Shown: positions 51,908-59,633 of the stretch, piece by piece | How positions within the stretch are numbered: the first letter of the stretch is position 1 | Layout of the letters: each line of letters begins with the position of its first letter | DNA from: CAZNPA01 sp964575095 | Lineage (GTDB): Bacteria; Pseudomonadota; Alphaproteobacteria; Rickettsiales; SXRF01 | Direction: 5' to 3' | NCBI GenBank assembly: GCA_964575095.1 | Contig: CAZNPA010000008.1 | Span: 24,887-88,886, forward strand | DNA: 64,000 nucleotides | Notes under the pieces: generated by a model | What the model saw: the letters and a program-made list of their open reading frames with translations, nothing else | Databases searched by the model: none | What the model was told of the DNA's origin: nothing | Translations under genes and position numbers: made by a program

Positions 51908-53396
51908 TGTGAGCCGGCGTTCCGGCGCGGTGGTGAGCCGGCGTGATTTTACCCGCTGCCGATAGCGGCGGTGCGATGTGTTGGCCGAACGGGACGTACA
52001 CATCCTCGTTGTTGCGGCGAATCTGCAAATAAAATTGCACGGCGCCCGAACAATCCGGCTCGATATGAAAACGCAAGCGCCCGTTGCCGCGATCGTTCGG
52101 CGCTACCGGTTCTTTTCCGTACGGATGGGTGTGGATGAGTGATTTTCCATCGGCGCTGAATCCGACCAGATGCGCAAATGCTCCCATTACCGGCTCCAAA
52201 TCGTTTACCAGCCGGCCGTGTGCGTCGGTGACGGCAACTTCGACAATCGCCGGGGCGTTTTGGCGCAGGGGGTCGCTCGTCTGCCAGTGGAAGGTAAGCC
52301 CCGCGCGGGATGTATGGCTGTTGGCACGGATGGCAGCGGGGATGTTTCGCCGGCTGGCGGCGGGCATATCGCTTTTCAGCTTATGATTATGGTTGTCCTT
52401 GAGCAGGGTAAAGTCCGCCCAGGCGGCGTAATTACTGGAAGCGTTCGGCGTAAACCCGAATGAAAACACGCCCGGCTCGCCGGTCGGCTGCGGGTGTATG
52501 TGATGGTAATCCTTGAGGCTGCTGTCGGCGACGAACAGATGGATTTTTTCCGTGTGCACCACCGCCAGCTCGTCGGGCGAAAGCGGCAGGCCGGTGGCGG
52601 TGTGGCGCAGGGTCAGGGTTGCCGAGCAGGGTTTGCCGGCGGCCAGCGGCGCGTCTGTTTTTATTTCGGCGGTAACGGATCCGTCCGAATATTTTTGCGC
52701 GGAAAGGCCGGACGGAGAGAGATGAGAATTTCTTGCCAGGGAAATCGAAAGCGCCGCCGGCAGCAGCGATACGCCGCAGGTGAGCAAATGCGGCAATACC
52801 GCTGCTATACCCGACAGCCCGGCAGGAAAGAAATTCATCGCGCCCACCGATCCGATCGAGTTGGCCAGCGCCGTGGCGACCAGGCTTGCCGCTTGCGTTC
52901 CGGCGGCCAGTGCAACCAAATAAGTCAGGCCGACGCTGATACCGGTCAAGGCCGTAGGCAATGCGATCAAAGCGCTGGTGGTAATGGCGGCGGCGGTGAT
53001 CAGCTTTCCCCAGCGAATGTGGCGGGTGCCGTCATCATTGGTATCAATGTATCGCCCAAGCAATACACCGCCGATGCCGATGATGCCGGTGGCCGCCGCA
53101 CTGGCAAGCCCTCCTTGCGCCAGCACCGGTCCCACCACCGGAAAGGCGTTGATCATGGCGTTGATCCCTTCGGCCAGGCTTCCGACCGTGCCACCGATCA
53201 CGCCGCCATGCAGCGCCGTGATAGCTTGCGTCGCCAGGTTGGCGTTGCCCCCAAGCAGCGGTAGGATATACGGGGAGATAATCACCGCGCCCGCGGCTAA
53301 GGTAGTGCCGATGGCAAGCAGCTTCAGCCAGTCGCGGTCTTCCTTGCCGGCTGCTGCGCCGTGATGGATGTGCTCACTCAAGGAATGTTCTGCCAT
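51897..53396 (-). CDS. Membrane protein with His-rich exported C-terminal domain
   Basis: The 499-residue protein has an N-terminal membrane half of about 220 residues rich in Gly, Ala and Ile, with several helices. A beta-rich exported half follows, with VHTEKIHLFVADSSLKDYHHIHPQ, KDNHNHKLKSD and HLVGFSADGKSLIHTHPYG. The His-rich segments recall metal-binding domains seen near copper genes. No family name is certain. The ATG at 53396 fits, with the preceding SCO1-like gene ending 5 bases upstream, so they form a unit. A role in copper or metal handling is inferred from context. Confidence 0.6.
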   Translation of the reverse strand: MAEHSLSEHIHHGAAAGKEDRDWLKLLAIGTTLAAGAVIISPYILPLLGGNANLATQAITALHGGVIGGTVGSLAEGINAMINAFPVVGPVLAQGGLASAAATGIIGIGGVLLGRYIDTNDDGTRHIRWGKLITAAAITTSALIALPTALTGISVGLTYLVALAAGTQAASLVATALANSIGSVGAMNFFPAGLSGIAAVLPHLLTCGVSLLPAALSISLARNSHLSPSGLSAQKYSDGSVTAEIKTDAPLAAGKPCSATLTLRHTATGLPLSPDELAVVHTEKIHLFVADSSLKDYHHIHPQPTGEPGVFSFGFTPNASSNYAAWADFTLLKDNHNHKLKSDMPAASRRNIPAAIRANSHTSRAGLTFHWQTSDPLRQNAPAIVEVAVTDAHGRLVNDLEPVMGAFAHLVGFSADGKSLIHTHPYGKEPVAPNDRGNGRLRFHIEPDCSGAVQFYLQIRRNNEDVYVPFGQHIAPPLSAAGKITPAHHRAGTPAHITI

Positions 53397-53400
53397 GGCG

Positions 53401-54069
53401 TTACCGGCCCGCACCTTTGCCTTGCATCGCATGTTTCCATTGGCCGGTGGTTTCGTCGCTGAAATTCAGACCGGACTCGTGTGCAATCGGTTTGCCGCCG
53501 GGGGCATAAAGCATAATTTCCGCTGAATGGTCGAACGGCTGATCCAATTTGACGATGGCGCCCGCTTCATAAGCGATATAAGCGACCTTTTCCGGTTGCT
53601 TGGGATAGAGGATGAGGACATTGTTCTCCACCCCATCGCTGCGGATTCTCCGCATGAAAGCGTCGCGGGCATCCTGATCTTTATTGTCTTCCGGATTCAC
53701 GCTGATGATAATATGCGTCAGGCTATCTCTATTGTCCTGGGCATCAAGGCTTGCCAACGCCTTGTTGATCATGGGGCAATATTTTTCGCATTTGGCGAAG
53801 CCGAAGGAAAGGGTGATATCCTGGTTTTTTAAGTTCTTTTGTAAGGCCTTAACATTCACACCCTTCCCCTCTTGCCCGGTGAATGTGAATTTTGACAATA
53901 GGTCGTAGAGATTTTTTTCCTTAGCAGCGTCAGGGGATTTGGAGCAACTTCCCAGTAAGTGTAAAAATCCTCCTGCACCCGCTGCTTTCAAAAGCGTACG
54001 GCGTTCACACTTCGTATCCGTACTTGGAATACGCGTCAGCCAGTTACCCTCTTTTTCCTCTTCCGTCAT
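53401..54069 (-). CDS. SCO1/SenC-like copper chaperone, Tat-type lipoprotein
   Basis: SCO proteins deliver copper to cytochrome oxidase or act as thiol reductases. The 222-residue protein has a long N terminus, a twin-arginine signal (RRTLLK, Arg23-Arg24) with lipobox LGSC (Cys42), the metal-binding CEKYC (Cys94, Cys98) and the conserved His181 in FDHSAEIMLYAPGGK. All three copper ligands are thus present. It is followed 4 bases on by the His-rich membrane protein. A TATAAT on the minus strand (54124-54119), about 50 bases before the ATG, may be its own promoter. Confidence 0.8.
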   Translation of the reverse strand: MTEEEKEGNWLTRIPSTDTKCERRTLLKAAGAGGFLHLLGSCSKSPDAAKEKNLYDLLSKFTFTGQEGKGVNVKALQKNLKNQDITLSFGFAKCEKYCPMINKALASLDAQDNRDSLTHIIISVNPEDNKDQDARDAFMRRIRSDGVENNVLILYPKQPEKVAYIAYEAGAIVKLDQPFDHSAEIMLYAPGGKPIAHESGLNFSDETTGQWKHAMQGKGAGR

Positions 54070-54278
54070 GGCGACCTCTTTCCGTGGCCATATGCGATGG
54101 CCGGTTTTAATTCTTTTTATTATACGGATAATTGCCGGATTTTCATGTTACGGTTTTGTGAAATCGCACATGCGCCGTTGGGTATATTTATTTTATATAA
54201 TATATACAGACGGTTACACCAATTTCCTCCTTGCGGCGAAGGTTGCGGCAATCTTGTGGAGAAGTCAATATTCAGCGG

Positions 54279-55505
54279 CTATTTCGCCGCTGGCCGCAAG
54301 ACGCCGAACAGCCCGTCGTTTTCATCATTGGGGCCGGCGGCGAAGTACAGGGCGTTGGCATCGCCCAGACTCTCGCCGTTGCCGAAGAGGATGCCCCAGA
54401 TTTTATCGATGGCGATCGGTTTCCCTTTTTCATTGCGCATGACATCGATGAATTCATGCGTTTTGGCGTCATAGCCGGCGATGGTGCCGTCGCCGAAATT
54501 GCCGACCAGCAGCGTATTCGACAGCGCGCCGAAATCCGCAGGCGCGAACGCCATGCCCCACGGCGCGCTTAATTTGCCGCCGTCTTTCCATGCCGTGACC
54601 AGTGCGCCGCTCTCGGTGAATTCAGCGACGCGGCCTTGTCCCGGCTTATCGGTGTCTTCCTCGCCGACGAACAGAGCCCCTTCCTTGCAGGTGCCTTTCT
54701 TCACTTCTGCGGCAGGGCAGGGCTGCGTCTTGGCGTAGGCGACGAAGATGTGATGGTCACCGCCGGGCGTCGTCAGTGCCTGGATGTTAAACGGCGCGTA
54801 TTCGCCGGGATCGACCTTGCCGTTTTTATTGTCGTCGAACGGCATGTCAAAACGCATGTCAACCGACTGGAATTTTCCGTCGAACACCTTGATCGCTGGC
54901 GCCTCGCCGAAATCGGCGGCGTAGATGCGGCTGTAATCATGGCTTATCGCCAGCCCGAAAAACTGCGCGCCGTCCTTCGACTGGTCGATGACGGTATTCG
55001 CTACATCCGCGCGGTCGAACGTGCCGTCTTCCTTTTTGCGTTCGGTCCAGGCTGAGATGACACCGCCGTCGCTGGCGAATAAAAATTTCGCCGGGGCGGT
55101 GACAGGCTCCGCCCCTTTTATATTTTGCGTGATGATGAAATCGGTTTTGCTGTCGGAGAACACGACACCGGTGGCAAAATTATCCTTGCCGCCGACCGGC
55201 AGCGTGATGATTTTCAAATTATCCTGATGCAGCGCGCGCAGTTTTTCGTCCGGGGCGTTTTTGACGTCACCGACATATTCAAGGCTTGCGTTCTTGGCTG
55301 TGACCCAGAAATGCCCGCCGGCGCCCTTGGGGCGGATGGCGATGCCCCAGGCGTTGATCATTTTCGGATCAATCGCAAGTCCCGGCTTGTATTTTGCCTT
55401 ATTAGCGACGAAACGCGTTTCAGTATAGCTACCGGGCATTTCCGCCCATGCCGCTGCGGCCGTTCCCACCATTGCTAACGTGCAAAAAATCTGTCCCATG
55501 CGCAT
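54279..55505 (-). CDS. TIGR03118-family exported protein
   Basis: The 408-residue protein has a signal peptide (QIFCTLAMVGTAAAAWA). It carries the family's features in order: INAWGIAIRPKGAGGHFWV, a KFLFASDGGVISAW segment, FFGLAISHDYSRIYAADFG, YAPFNIQ, LSAPWGMAFAPADFG, LLVGNFGDGTIAGYD and a WGILFGNG-ALYFAAG-GLFG ending. A beta-propeller is likely; the function is unknown. GGGGGA lies about 8 bases before the chosen ATG at 55505. A Fur-box-like site just upstream suggests iron control. Confidence 0.8.
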   Translation of the reverse strand: MRMGQIFCTLAMVGTAAAAWAEMPGSYTETRFVANKAKYKPGLAIDPKMINAWGIAIRPKGAGGHFWVTAKNASLEYVGDVKNAPDEKLRALHQDNLKIITLPVGGKDNFATGVVFSDSKTDFIITQNIKGAEPVTAPAKFLFASDGGVISAWTERKKEDGTFDRADVANTVIDQSKDGAQFFGLAISHDYSRIYAADFGEAPAIKVFDGKFQSVDMRFDMPFDDNKNGKVDPGEYAPFNIQALTTPGGDHHIFVAYAKTQPCPAAEVKKGTCKEGALFVGEEDTDKPGQGRVAEFTESGALVTAWKDGGKLSAPWGMAFAPADFGALSNTLLVGNFGDGTIAGYDAKTHEFIDVMRNEKGKPIAIDKIWGILFGNGESLGDANALYFAAGPNDENDGLFGVLRPAAK

Positions 55506-55525
55506 AAAAATATCCCCCATATTAT

Positions 55526-55540
55526 TGCGAATGATTCTCA
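55526..55540 (-). promoter_or_regulatory. Fur-box-like operator
   Basis: TGAGAATCATTCGCA on the minus strand is a 7-1-7 inverted repeat matching TGATAAT-N-ATTATCA at 11 of 14 arm positions. It is centred about 28 bases before the TIGR03118 start codon, where bound Fe-Fur would block transcription. No other clear Fur box was seen in the window by eye. Confidence 0.55.
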
Positions 55541-55689
55541 GTAACACATACGGAGGGGATTGCAAGCGGGATATGGGGTGGGGCGCTTAAAGGCATTTTT
55601 AGCCCGATTTTAGGCACGATTTTGCGACGTTTAGCCACGAAATACCATGCTTTAAGGACACATTTGCTAGGGCATTTTTCGATTTTCCA

Positions 55690-55905
55690 ATAAAAGTGAA
55701 CCCGGGTTCCGCAGGTTTTGTTGTCGGCCTGTGACCGGCCTCGGATGGCACGTGAGCTGCGTGATCGATTGCCCGGTTCGCAGGCTCAAAAGCCTGCGGG
55801 ACAAAAGAGACTTCCGGTGTTACCCGAAATCGCCGAACTCACCCGGCCGCCGCGTGGGTTCTGCCACCACGCCGCGCGGACTGTTACTTGCAAGTAATGG
55901 GGATA
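55690..55905. other. Structured intergenic stretch, possible non-coding RNA
   Basis: The 441-base gap between ribA and the TIGR03118 gene holds no gene I support. Its GC-rich part has a run of hairpins: CACG-TGAGCTG-CGTG, GCAGGCT-CAAA-AGCCTGC, GCGTGG-GTTCTGCCA-CCACGC and ACTTGCAAGT. CCGCAGG near 55709 could also pair with CCTGCGG near 55793, competing with the local hairpin. It matches no riboswitch, tmRNA, SRP or RNase P pattern I know. The left part (55566-55690) is AT-rich with TTTTAGCCCG-type motifs. Confidence 0.3.
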
Positions 55906-55946
55906 ATATGCGGCAGGAGGAAATGGCCGGGAAGGGGGAATAATTA

Positions 55947-56996
55947 TTAAAACAAATGCCCGGATTTTTTCTTGGTGGAGAGGTAGGCGTGGTTGTGCTT
56001 GCCGGCTTCGGCGGAAAGCTGCACGCGGTCGGTGACGACGATGCCGCAGGCTTTTAGGCTGGTGATTTTATAGGGGTTGTTGGAGAGCAGGCGCAACTGC
56101 GCGATGCCCAGTTTTTTCAGGATGGCGGCGGCGATGGAAAAATCGCGCTCGTCTTCCTCGAAGCCCAGCATGACGTTGGCATCGTAGGTGTTGACGCCTT
56201 TTTCCTGCAACGCGTAGGCGCGGAGTTTATTGGTGATGCCGATGCCGCGGCCTTCCTGATGCAGGTATAAAAGCACGCCGGCGCCTTCCTTGACGATGGC
56301 GGCCAGCGCCAGCTTAAGCTGGTCGCCGCAATCGCAGCGCAGGCTGCCCAAAATGTCGCCGGTGACGCAGGACGAGTGCACGCGCACCAGCGGGTTTTTT
56401 GCGGCGGCGACGTCGCCGACGATGAGCGCCAAATGCGTCGATGCGCCCTGATGTGAGCGGAAACTGGCGATGGTCGCGTTTTCGGCGCCTTCGACCGGAA
56501 GTTTCGCGCGCGCCGTTTCGGCGACGTCGACGATGGGGTTTCTGGCGTAGCGGCGCAAATCGTCGGCGGAAAGCGCCTGCCAGCCTTTATCGCTATCGGC
56601 TTCGATTTTTAAGAGCGCCGGAAGCAGCGAGGCGTGCTTGGCCAAGACCAGCGCCAGCTGGTCGATTTCGCCGGCGGTATGCTGGGAGAGATAGGAAAGT
56701 TCCATCGGTTCCGCCAGCGGGTCGGCCAGTAATTTTATTTCGCTATAGGAGAGCGCGCTAGCATCGACGGCGATGGCGGCCTGGTCCTTGGCCAGGCCCA
56801 GGCTCTTGGCGCGGGCGCCGGTGACGATGGCGCTGCGGTCTTTAACCGGCAGCGCGGAGAAATCATCGGCGCTTAAGGATTCGATGGGGACGAACAGCCA
56901 GATTTTGCCGTTTTGCGGCACGGCGAATCCCAGCCCGCGCCTCATGTCGTCGATGGCGCGCAGCACGGCGGTTTGTTCGTTATCGCTTTTTGTCAT
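55947..56996 (-). CDS. ribA: GTP cyclohydrolase II with degenerate N-terminal RibB-like region
   Basis: RibA opens GTP in the first step of riboflavin synthesis. The C-terminal half has VRVHSSCVTGDILGSLRCDCGDQL (zinc Cys), LYLHQEGRGIGITNKLRAYALQ and LLSNNPYKI. The roughly 150-residue N-terminal part resembles a DHBP synthase scaffold but lacks the RibB catalytic acids, so it is probably structural. I chose the ATG at 56996 (MTKSDNEQ). There is no FMN riboswitch upstream and no other rib gene nearby. Confidence 0.9.
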   Translation of the reverse strand: MTKSDNEQTAVLRAIDDMRRGLGFAVPQNGKIWLFVPIESLSADDFSALPVKDRSAIVTGARAKSLGLAKDQAAIAVDASALSYSEIKLLADPLAEPMELSYLSQHTAGEIDQLALVLAKHASLLPALLKIEADSDKGWQALSADDLRRYARNPIVDVAETARAKLPVEGAENATIASFRSHQGASTHLALIVGDVAAAKNPLVRVHSSCVTGDILGSLRCDCGDQLKLALAAIVKEGAGVLLYLHQEGRGIGITNKLRAYALQEKGVNTYDANVMLGFEEDERDFSIAAAILKKLGIAQLRLLSNNPYKITSLKACGIVVTDRVQLSAEAGKHNHAYLSTKKKSGHLF

Positions 56997-57119
56997 AGCT
57001 CGACCCTTGCGGCGAAAGGGGATACATACTAGGATTGCCGCGGAAATCAACGCGTTTTTCAAGTCTACTGGGTTGGCCATCTAGACATCCCAGCGACTTA
57101 ATATGAGTATATTATAACC

Positions 57120-57701
57120 ATGCCAAATGTCGTGATTATCAGCAAAGATAAGGACTTCGCCGACGCCGTCGCCGAGCAGGTGGAGAGCGAGTTTTCGGCA
57201 AAGGTTGCTATTGCCGCAACCAAGGAAGACGGCCATATTTTGACCGACAAGGCGGCGGCCGTTATCACTACCGAGCGGCTTCCCGGCCAGTGGCCGGTGC
57301 CGGTGGTGGCGGTGGAAGAGAAAGACAAGCCGATAAGAATCAGCCGGTTGCTGGCGGAACTCCGCCGCGCGCTGGGGCGGCAGGCCGCCGATGATATTTT
57401 CGCGCTGGGCAAGGAGTATGTGTTTTCTTTGCCGCAAAAAACGGTGACCCATGCGGCCTCGAATAAAGCCGCCGCGCTTACCGACAAGGAAGCTGAGCTG
57501 CTTTTGATGCTGGTCAAGGCGGCGGGGAAAAGCGTATCCCGCGACGCGCTGCTCAAGGATATCTGGGATTTCGAGGCCGAGCTCGAATCGCACACGCTGG
57601 AGACGCATATGTATCGCCTGCGCACCAAGCTGCGCGATATCGGCCTTAAGGATGCGCTGCTGGCGGTCGAGGGCGGCTATGTGCTGGAGAAAAAATCATG
57701 A
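57120..57701 (+). CDS. Winged-helix regulator with degenerate receiver domain
   Basis: The 193-residue protein has an OmpR/PhoB-type DNA-binding domain (LTDKEAELLLMLVKAAGKSVSRDALLKDIWDFEAELESHTLETHMYRLRTKL). Before it lies a short receiver-like domain (PNVVIISKDKDFADAV). The acidic pocket and the phospho-acceptor Asp are missing (AAVITTERLP in its place), so it is unlikely to be phosphorylated. It overlaps rlmN by 4 bases. Confidence 0.75.
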   Translation: MPNVVIISKDKDFADAVAEQVESEFSAKVAIAATKEDGHILTDKAAAVITTERLPGQWPVPVVAVEEKDKPIRISRLLAELRRALGRQAADDIFALGKEYVFSLPQKTVTHAASNKAAALTDKEAELLLMLVKAAGKSVSRDALLKDIWDFEAELESHTLETHMYRLRTKLRDIGLKDALLAVEGGYVLEKKS

Positions 57702-58780
57702 CGCAAAAAACACACATCGTCGGCTTAACAAGGCAGGAACTGGCAGAAAAATTGAAGGCGCTGGGCATCGAGACCTTCCGCGCCAAGCAGATCTGGCATT
57801 GGGTCTACGTCAAAGGCGCCACCGACTTTTCGAAAATGACGACCATTGCCAAGCCGCAGCAGAAAATACTGGATGAGCATTTCACCATCGAGCGCCCCAA
57901 GATTTCCCGCGCGCTGACCTCGGTCGACACGACGCGAAAATGGCTGCTCGAATTCGAGGACGGCAACAAAGTCGAGGCGGTGTTCATCCCCGAGGACGAC
58001 CGCGGCGCGCTCTGCGTGTCGTCGCAGGTCGGCTGCACGCTTTCCTGCACCTTCTGCCACACCGGTACGCAGAATCTCGTTCGCAATTTACGCGCCGGCG
58101 AGATCATCGGGCAAGTATTAGTCGCGCGCGACGGCCTCAAGGAATGGGGCAAGCGGCGCGAAGATTGCCTGTTTACGAACATTGTTTTGATGGGCATGGG
58201 TGAGCCGCTCTATAATTACGACCAGGTGGCGCGCGCCTTGAACATCATCATGGACGGCGAAGGCATCGCCATATCGAAGCGCCGCATCACGCTGTCCACG
58301 TCCGGCGTTGTGCCGATGATCGAGAAAGTCGGTAATGAACTCGGCGTCAATCTGGCGATTAGTTTACATGCCGTCCGCGACGAGCTGCGCAATGAGCTGG
58401 TGCCGCTCAACAAAAAATACCCGATTGCCGAATTGCTGGAGGCTTGCAAAAATTATCCTGCCGCCAGCAACGCGCGGCGCATCACTTTTGAATATGTGAT
58501 GCTGAAAGGCGTCAACGATTCCGATGCCGACGCGCATGAATTGGTGCGGCTCTTAAAAGACATCCACGCCAAGGTAAACCTGATCCCGTTCAACCCCTGG
58601 CCCGGCGCGCCTTACGAATGCTCCAGCAACAACCGCATCCACGCCTTCGCCGAGATCGTCAACGACGCCGGCTATTCCTCGCCGGTCCGCACCCCACGTG
58701 GCCGCGACATCTTCGCCGCCTGCGGGCAATTGAAGAGCGATTCCGAGCGCAAGGGCAAGGTGCAGCTGAATTTTAATTGA
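57698..58780 (+). CDS. rlmN: Dual-specificity RNA methyltransferase RlmN
   Basis: RlmN methylates C2 of A2503 in 23S rRNA and A37 in some tRNAs by radical SAM chemistry. The 360-residue protein has the CxxxCxxC cluster (Cys113, 117, 120 in VGCTLSCTFCHTG), FTNIVLMGMGEPLYNYD, LAISLHAVRDELRNEL, and a C-terminal PVRTPRGRDIFAACGQL with the methyl-carrying Cys. Confidence 0.96.
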   Translation: MTQKTHIVGLTRQELAEKLKALGIETFRAKQIWHWVYVKGATDFSKMTTIAKPQQKILDEHFTIERPKISRALTSVDTTRKWLLEFEDGNKVEAVFIPEDDRGALCVSSQVGCTLSCTFCHTGTQNLVRNLRAGEIIGQVLVARDGLKEWGKRREDCLFTNIVLMGMGEPLYNYDQVARALNIIMDGEGIAISKRRITLSTSGVVPMIEKVGNELGVNLAISLHAVRDELRNELVPLNKKYPIAELLEACKNYPAASNARRITFEYVMLKGVNDSDADAHELVRLLKDIHAKVNLIPFNPWPGAPYECSSNNRIHAFAEIVNDAGYSSPVRTPRGRDIFAACGQLKSDSERKGKVQLNFN

Positions 58781-58812
58781 TTATTGGTAAAGATACATTA
58801 ATAATCAATGTT

Positions 58813-59592
58813 ATGCTGCTTCCTGCAAATCTGGACAATGATTACACAAAAGTTTTCCGCAGTTCTTGTTCGCGGTTAAACTTCGATAAAAATAAATGCT
58901 GGGCGCATATCGTTACTCCTCAAAGCTGCCCCCAACTTCATGCCCTTTATAAAGATTGTCTGGAAATATTGGATATTGATGCCAATAAAATACCTCCGTT
59001 AATAATTTATGAATCGGCGAATGATGCGTTGGATGTTCATTATGCAAGAGGCCTGTCCCCCGCCATTTGCATGTCCAGGGCTTATCTGAAATTATTTGAG
59101 CCTGAACATATAAAAGAAGCGCTCGGTCATGAGATGGGCCATCACAAACATAGCCGCCGTCAATTTTTAAGGTATGTGGTGGCTAACGCAGCGGCGCTTG
59201 GTTTAGGACATGTCGCTAAAAAAACAGGCATTCTCGATGAGAATAATGATAAATGGACCGCTTCCGTCTCTACGGCTTTTTTTGCAATAGGAGTTGGCAC
59301 GCTCTTGAATTTAGCGGCGAGCAGAAGAAATGAATACGAAGCGGACCGTTGTGCCATAGACGTAGTAAAGAATCCCGAAATTACAAAAGAATCTTTTGAG
59401 TTATACAAAACAGCAACATGTTCCGAATTTCCCGAATCTCTAAAACGATTCGTGGAACGAGTGGATTTTTTTACAAAAGTCACTTTCGGCGTACTAAGCA
59501 CGCATCCGCCGTATGAACACAGGGTTGCGGCAGCTAAAAAATATGCGGAAAAAAAGGGCTATATTAAAGATGGAGACGATATTGAGCGATAA
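58813..59592 (+). CDS. M48-like zinc metalloprotease
   Basis: The 259-residue protein has HEMGH (106-110) in a helix and the third ligand Glu176 in NEYEADRCAID, the gluzincin pattern of M48 peptidases. Two hydrophobic stretches between them (VVANAAALGLGHVA and TAFFAIGVGTLLNLAA) are probably membrane segments, as in HtpX/Oma1-type proteases. Base use is markedly AT-richer than rlmN and dctA on either side, suggesting transfer. A TTG at 58777 overlapping rlmN is an alternative start. Confidence 0.75.
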   Translation: MLLPANLDNDYTKVFRSSCSRLNFDKNKCWAHIVTPQSCPQLHALYKDCLEILDIDANKIPPLIIYESANDALDVHYARGLSPAICMSRAYLKLFEPEHIKEALGHEMGHHKHSRRQFLRYVVANAAALGLGHVAKKTGILDENNDKWTASVSTAFFAIGVGTLLNLAASRRNEYEADRCAIDVVKNPEITKESFELYKTATCSEFPESLKRFVERVDFFTKVTFGVLSTHPPYEHRVAAAKKYAEKKGYIKDGDDIER

Positions 59593-59633
59593 CAAAAAAG
59601 GCACGAAAATATGGCTGGGCGACCGGCCGCGGC

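Noticed and set aside
55731..55943. 70-codon plus-strand ORF in the ribA/TIGR03118 gap
   Set aside because: No ribosome-binding site, Arg/Gly-rich low-information translation over hairpins; looks like chance coding.
56997..57119. FMN riboswitch upstream of ribA
   Set aside because: The gap lacks the conserved FMN aptamer segments and is too short.
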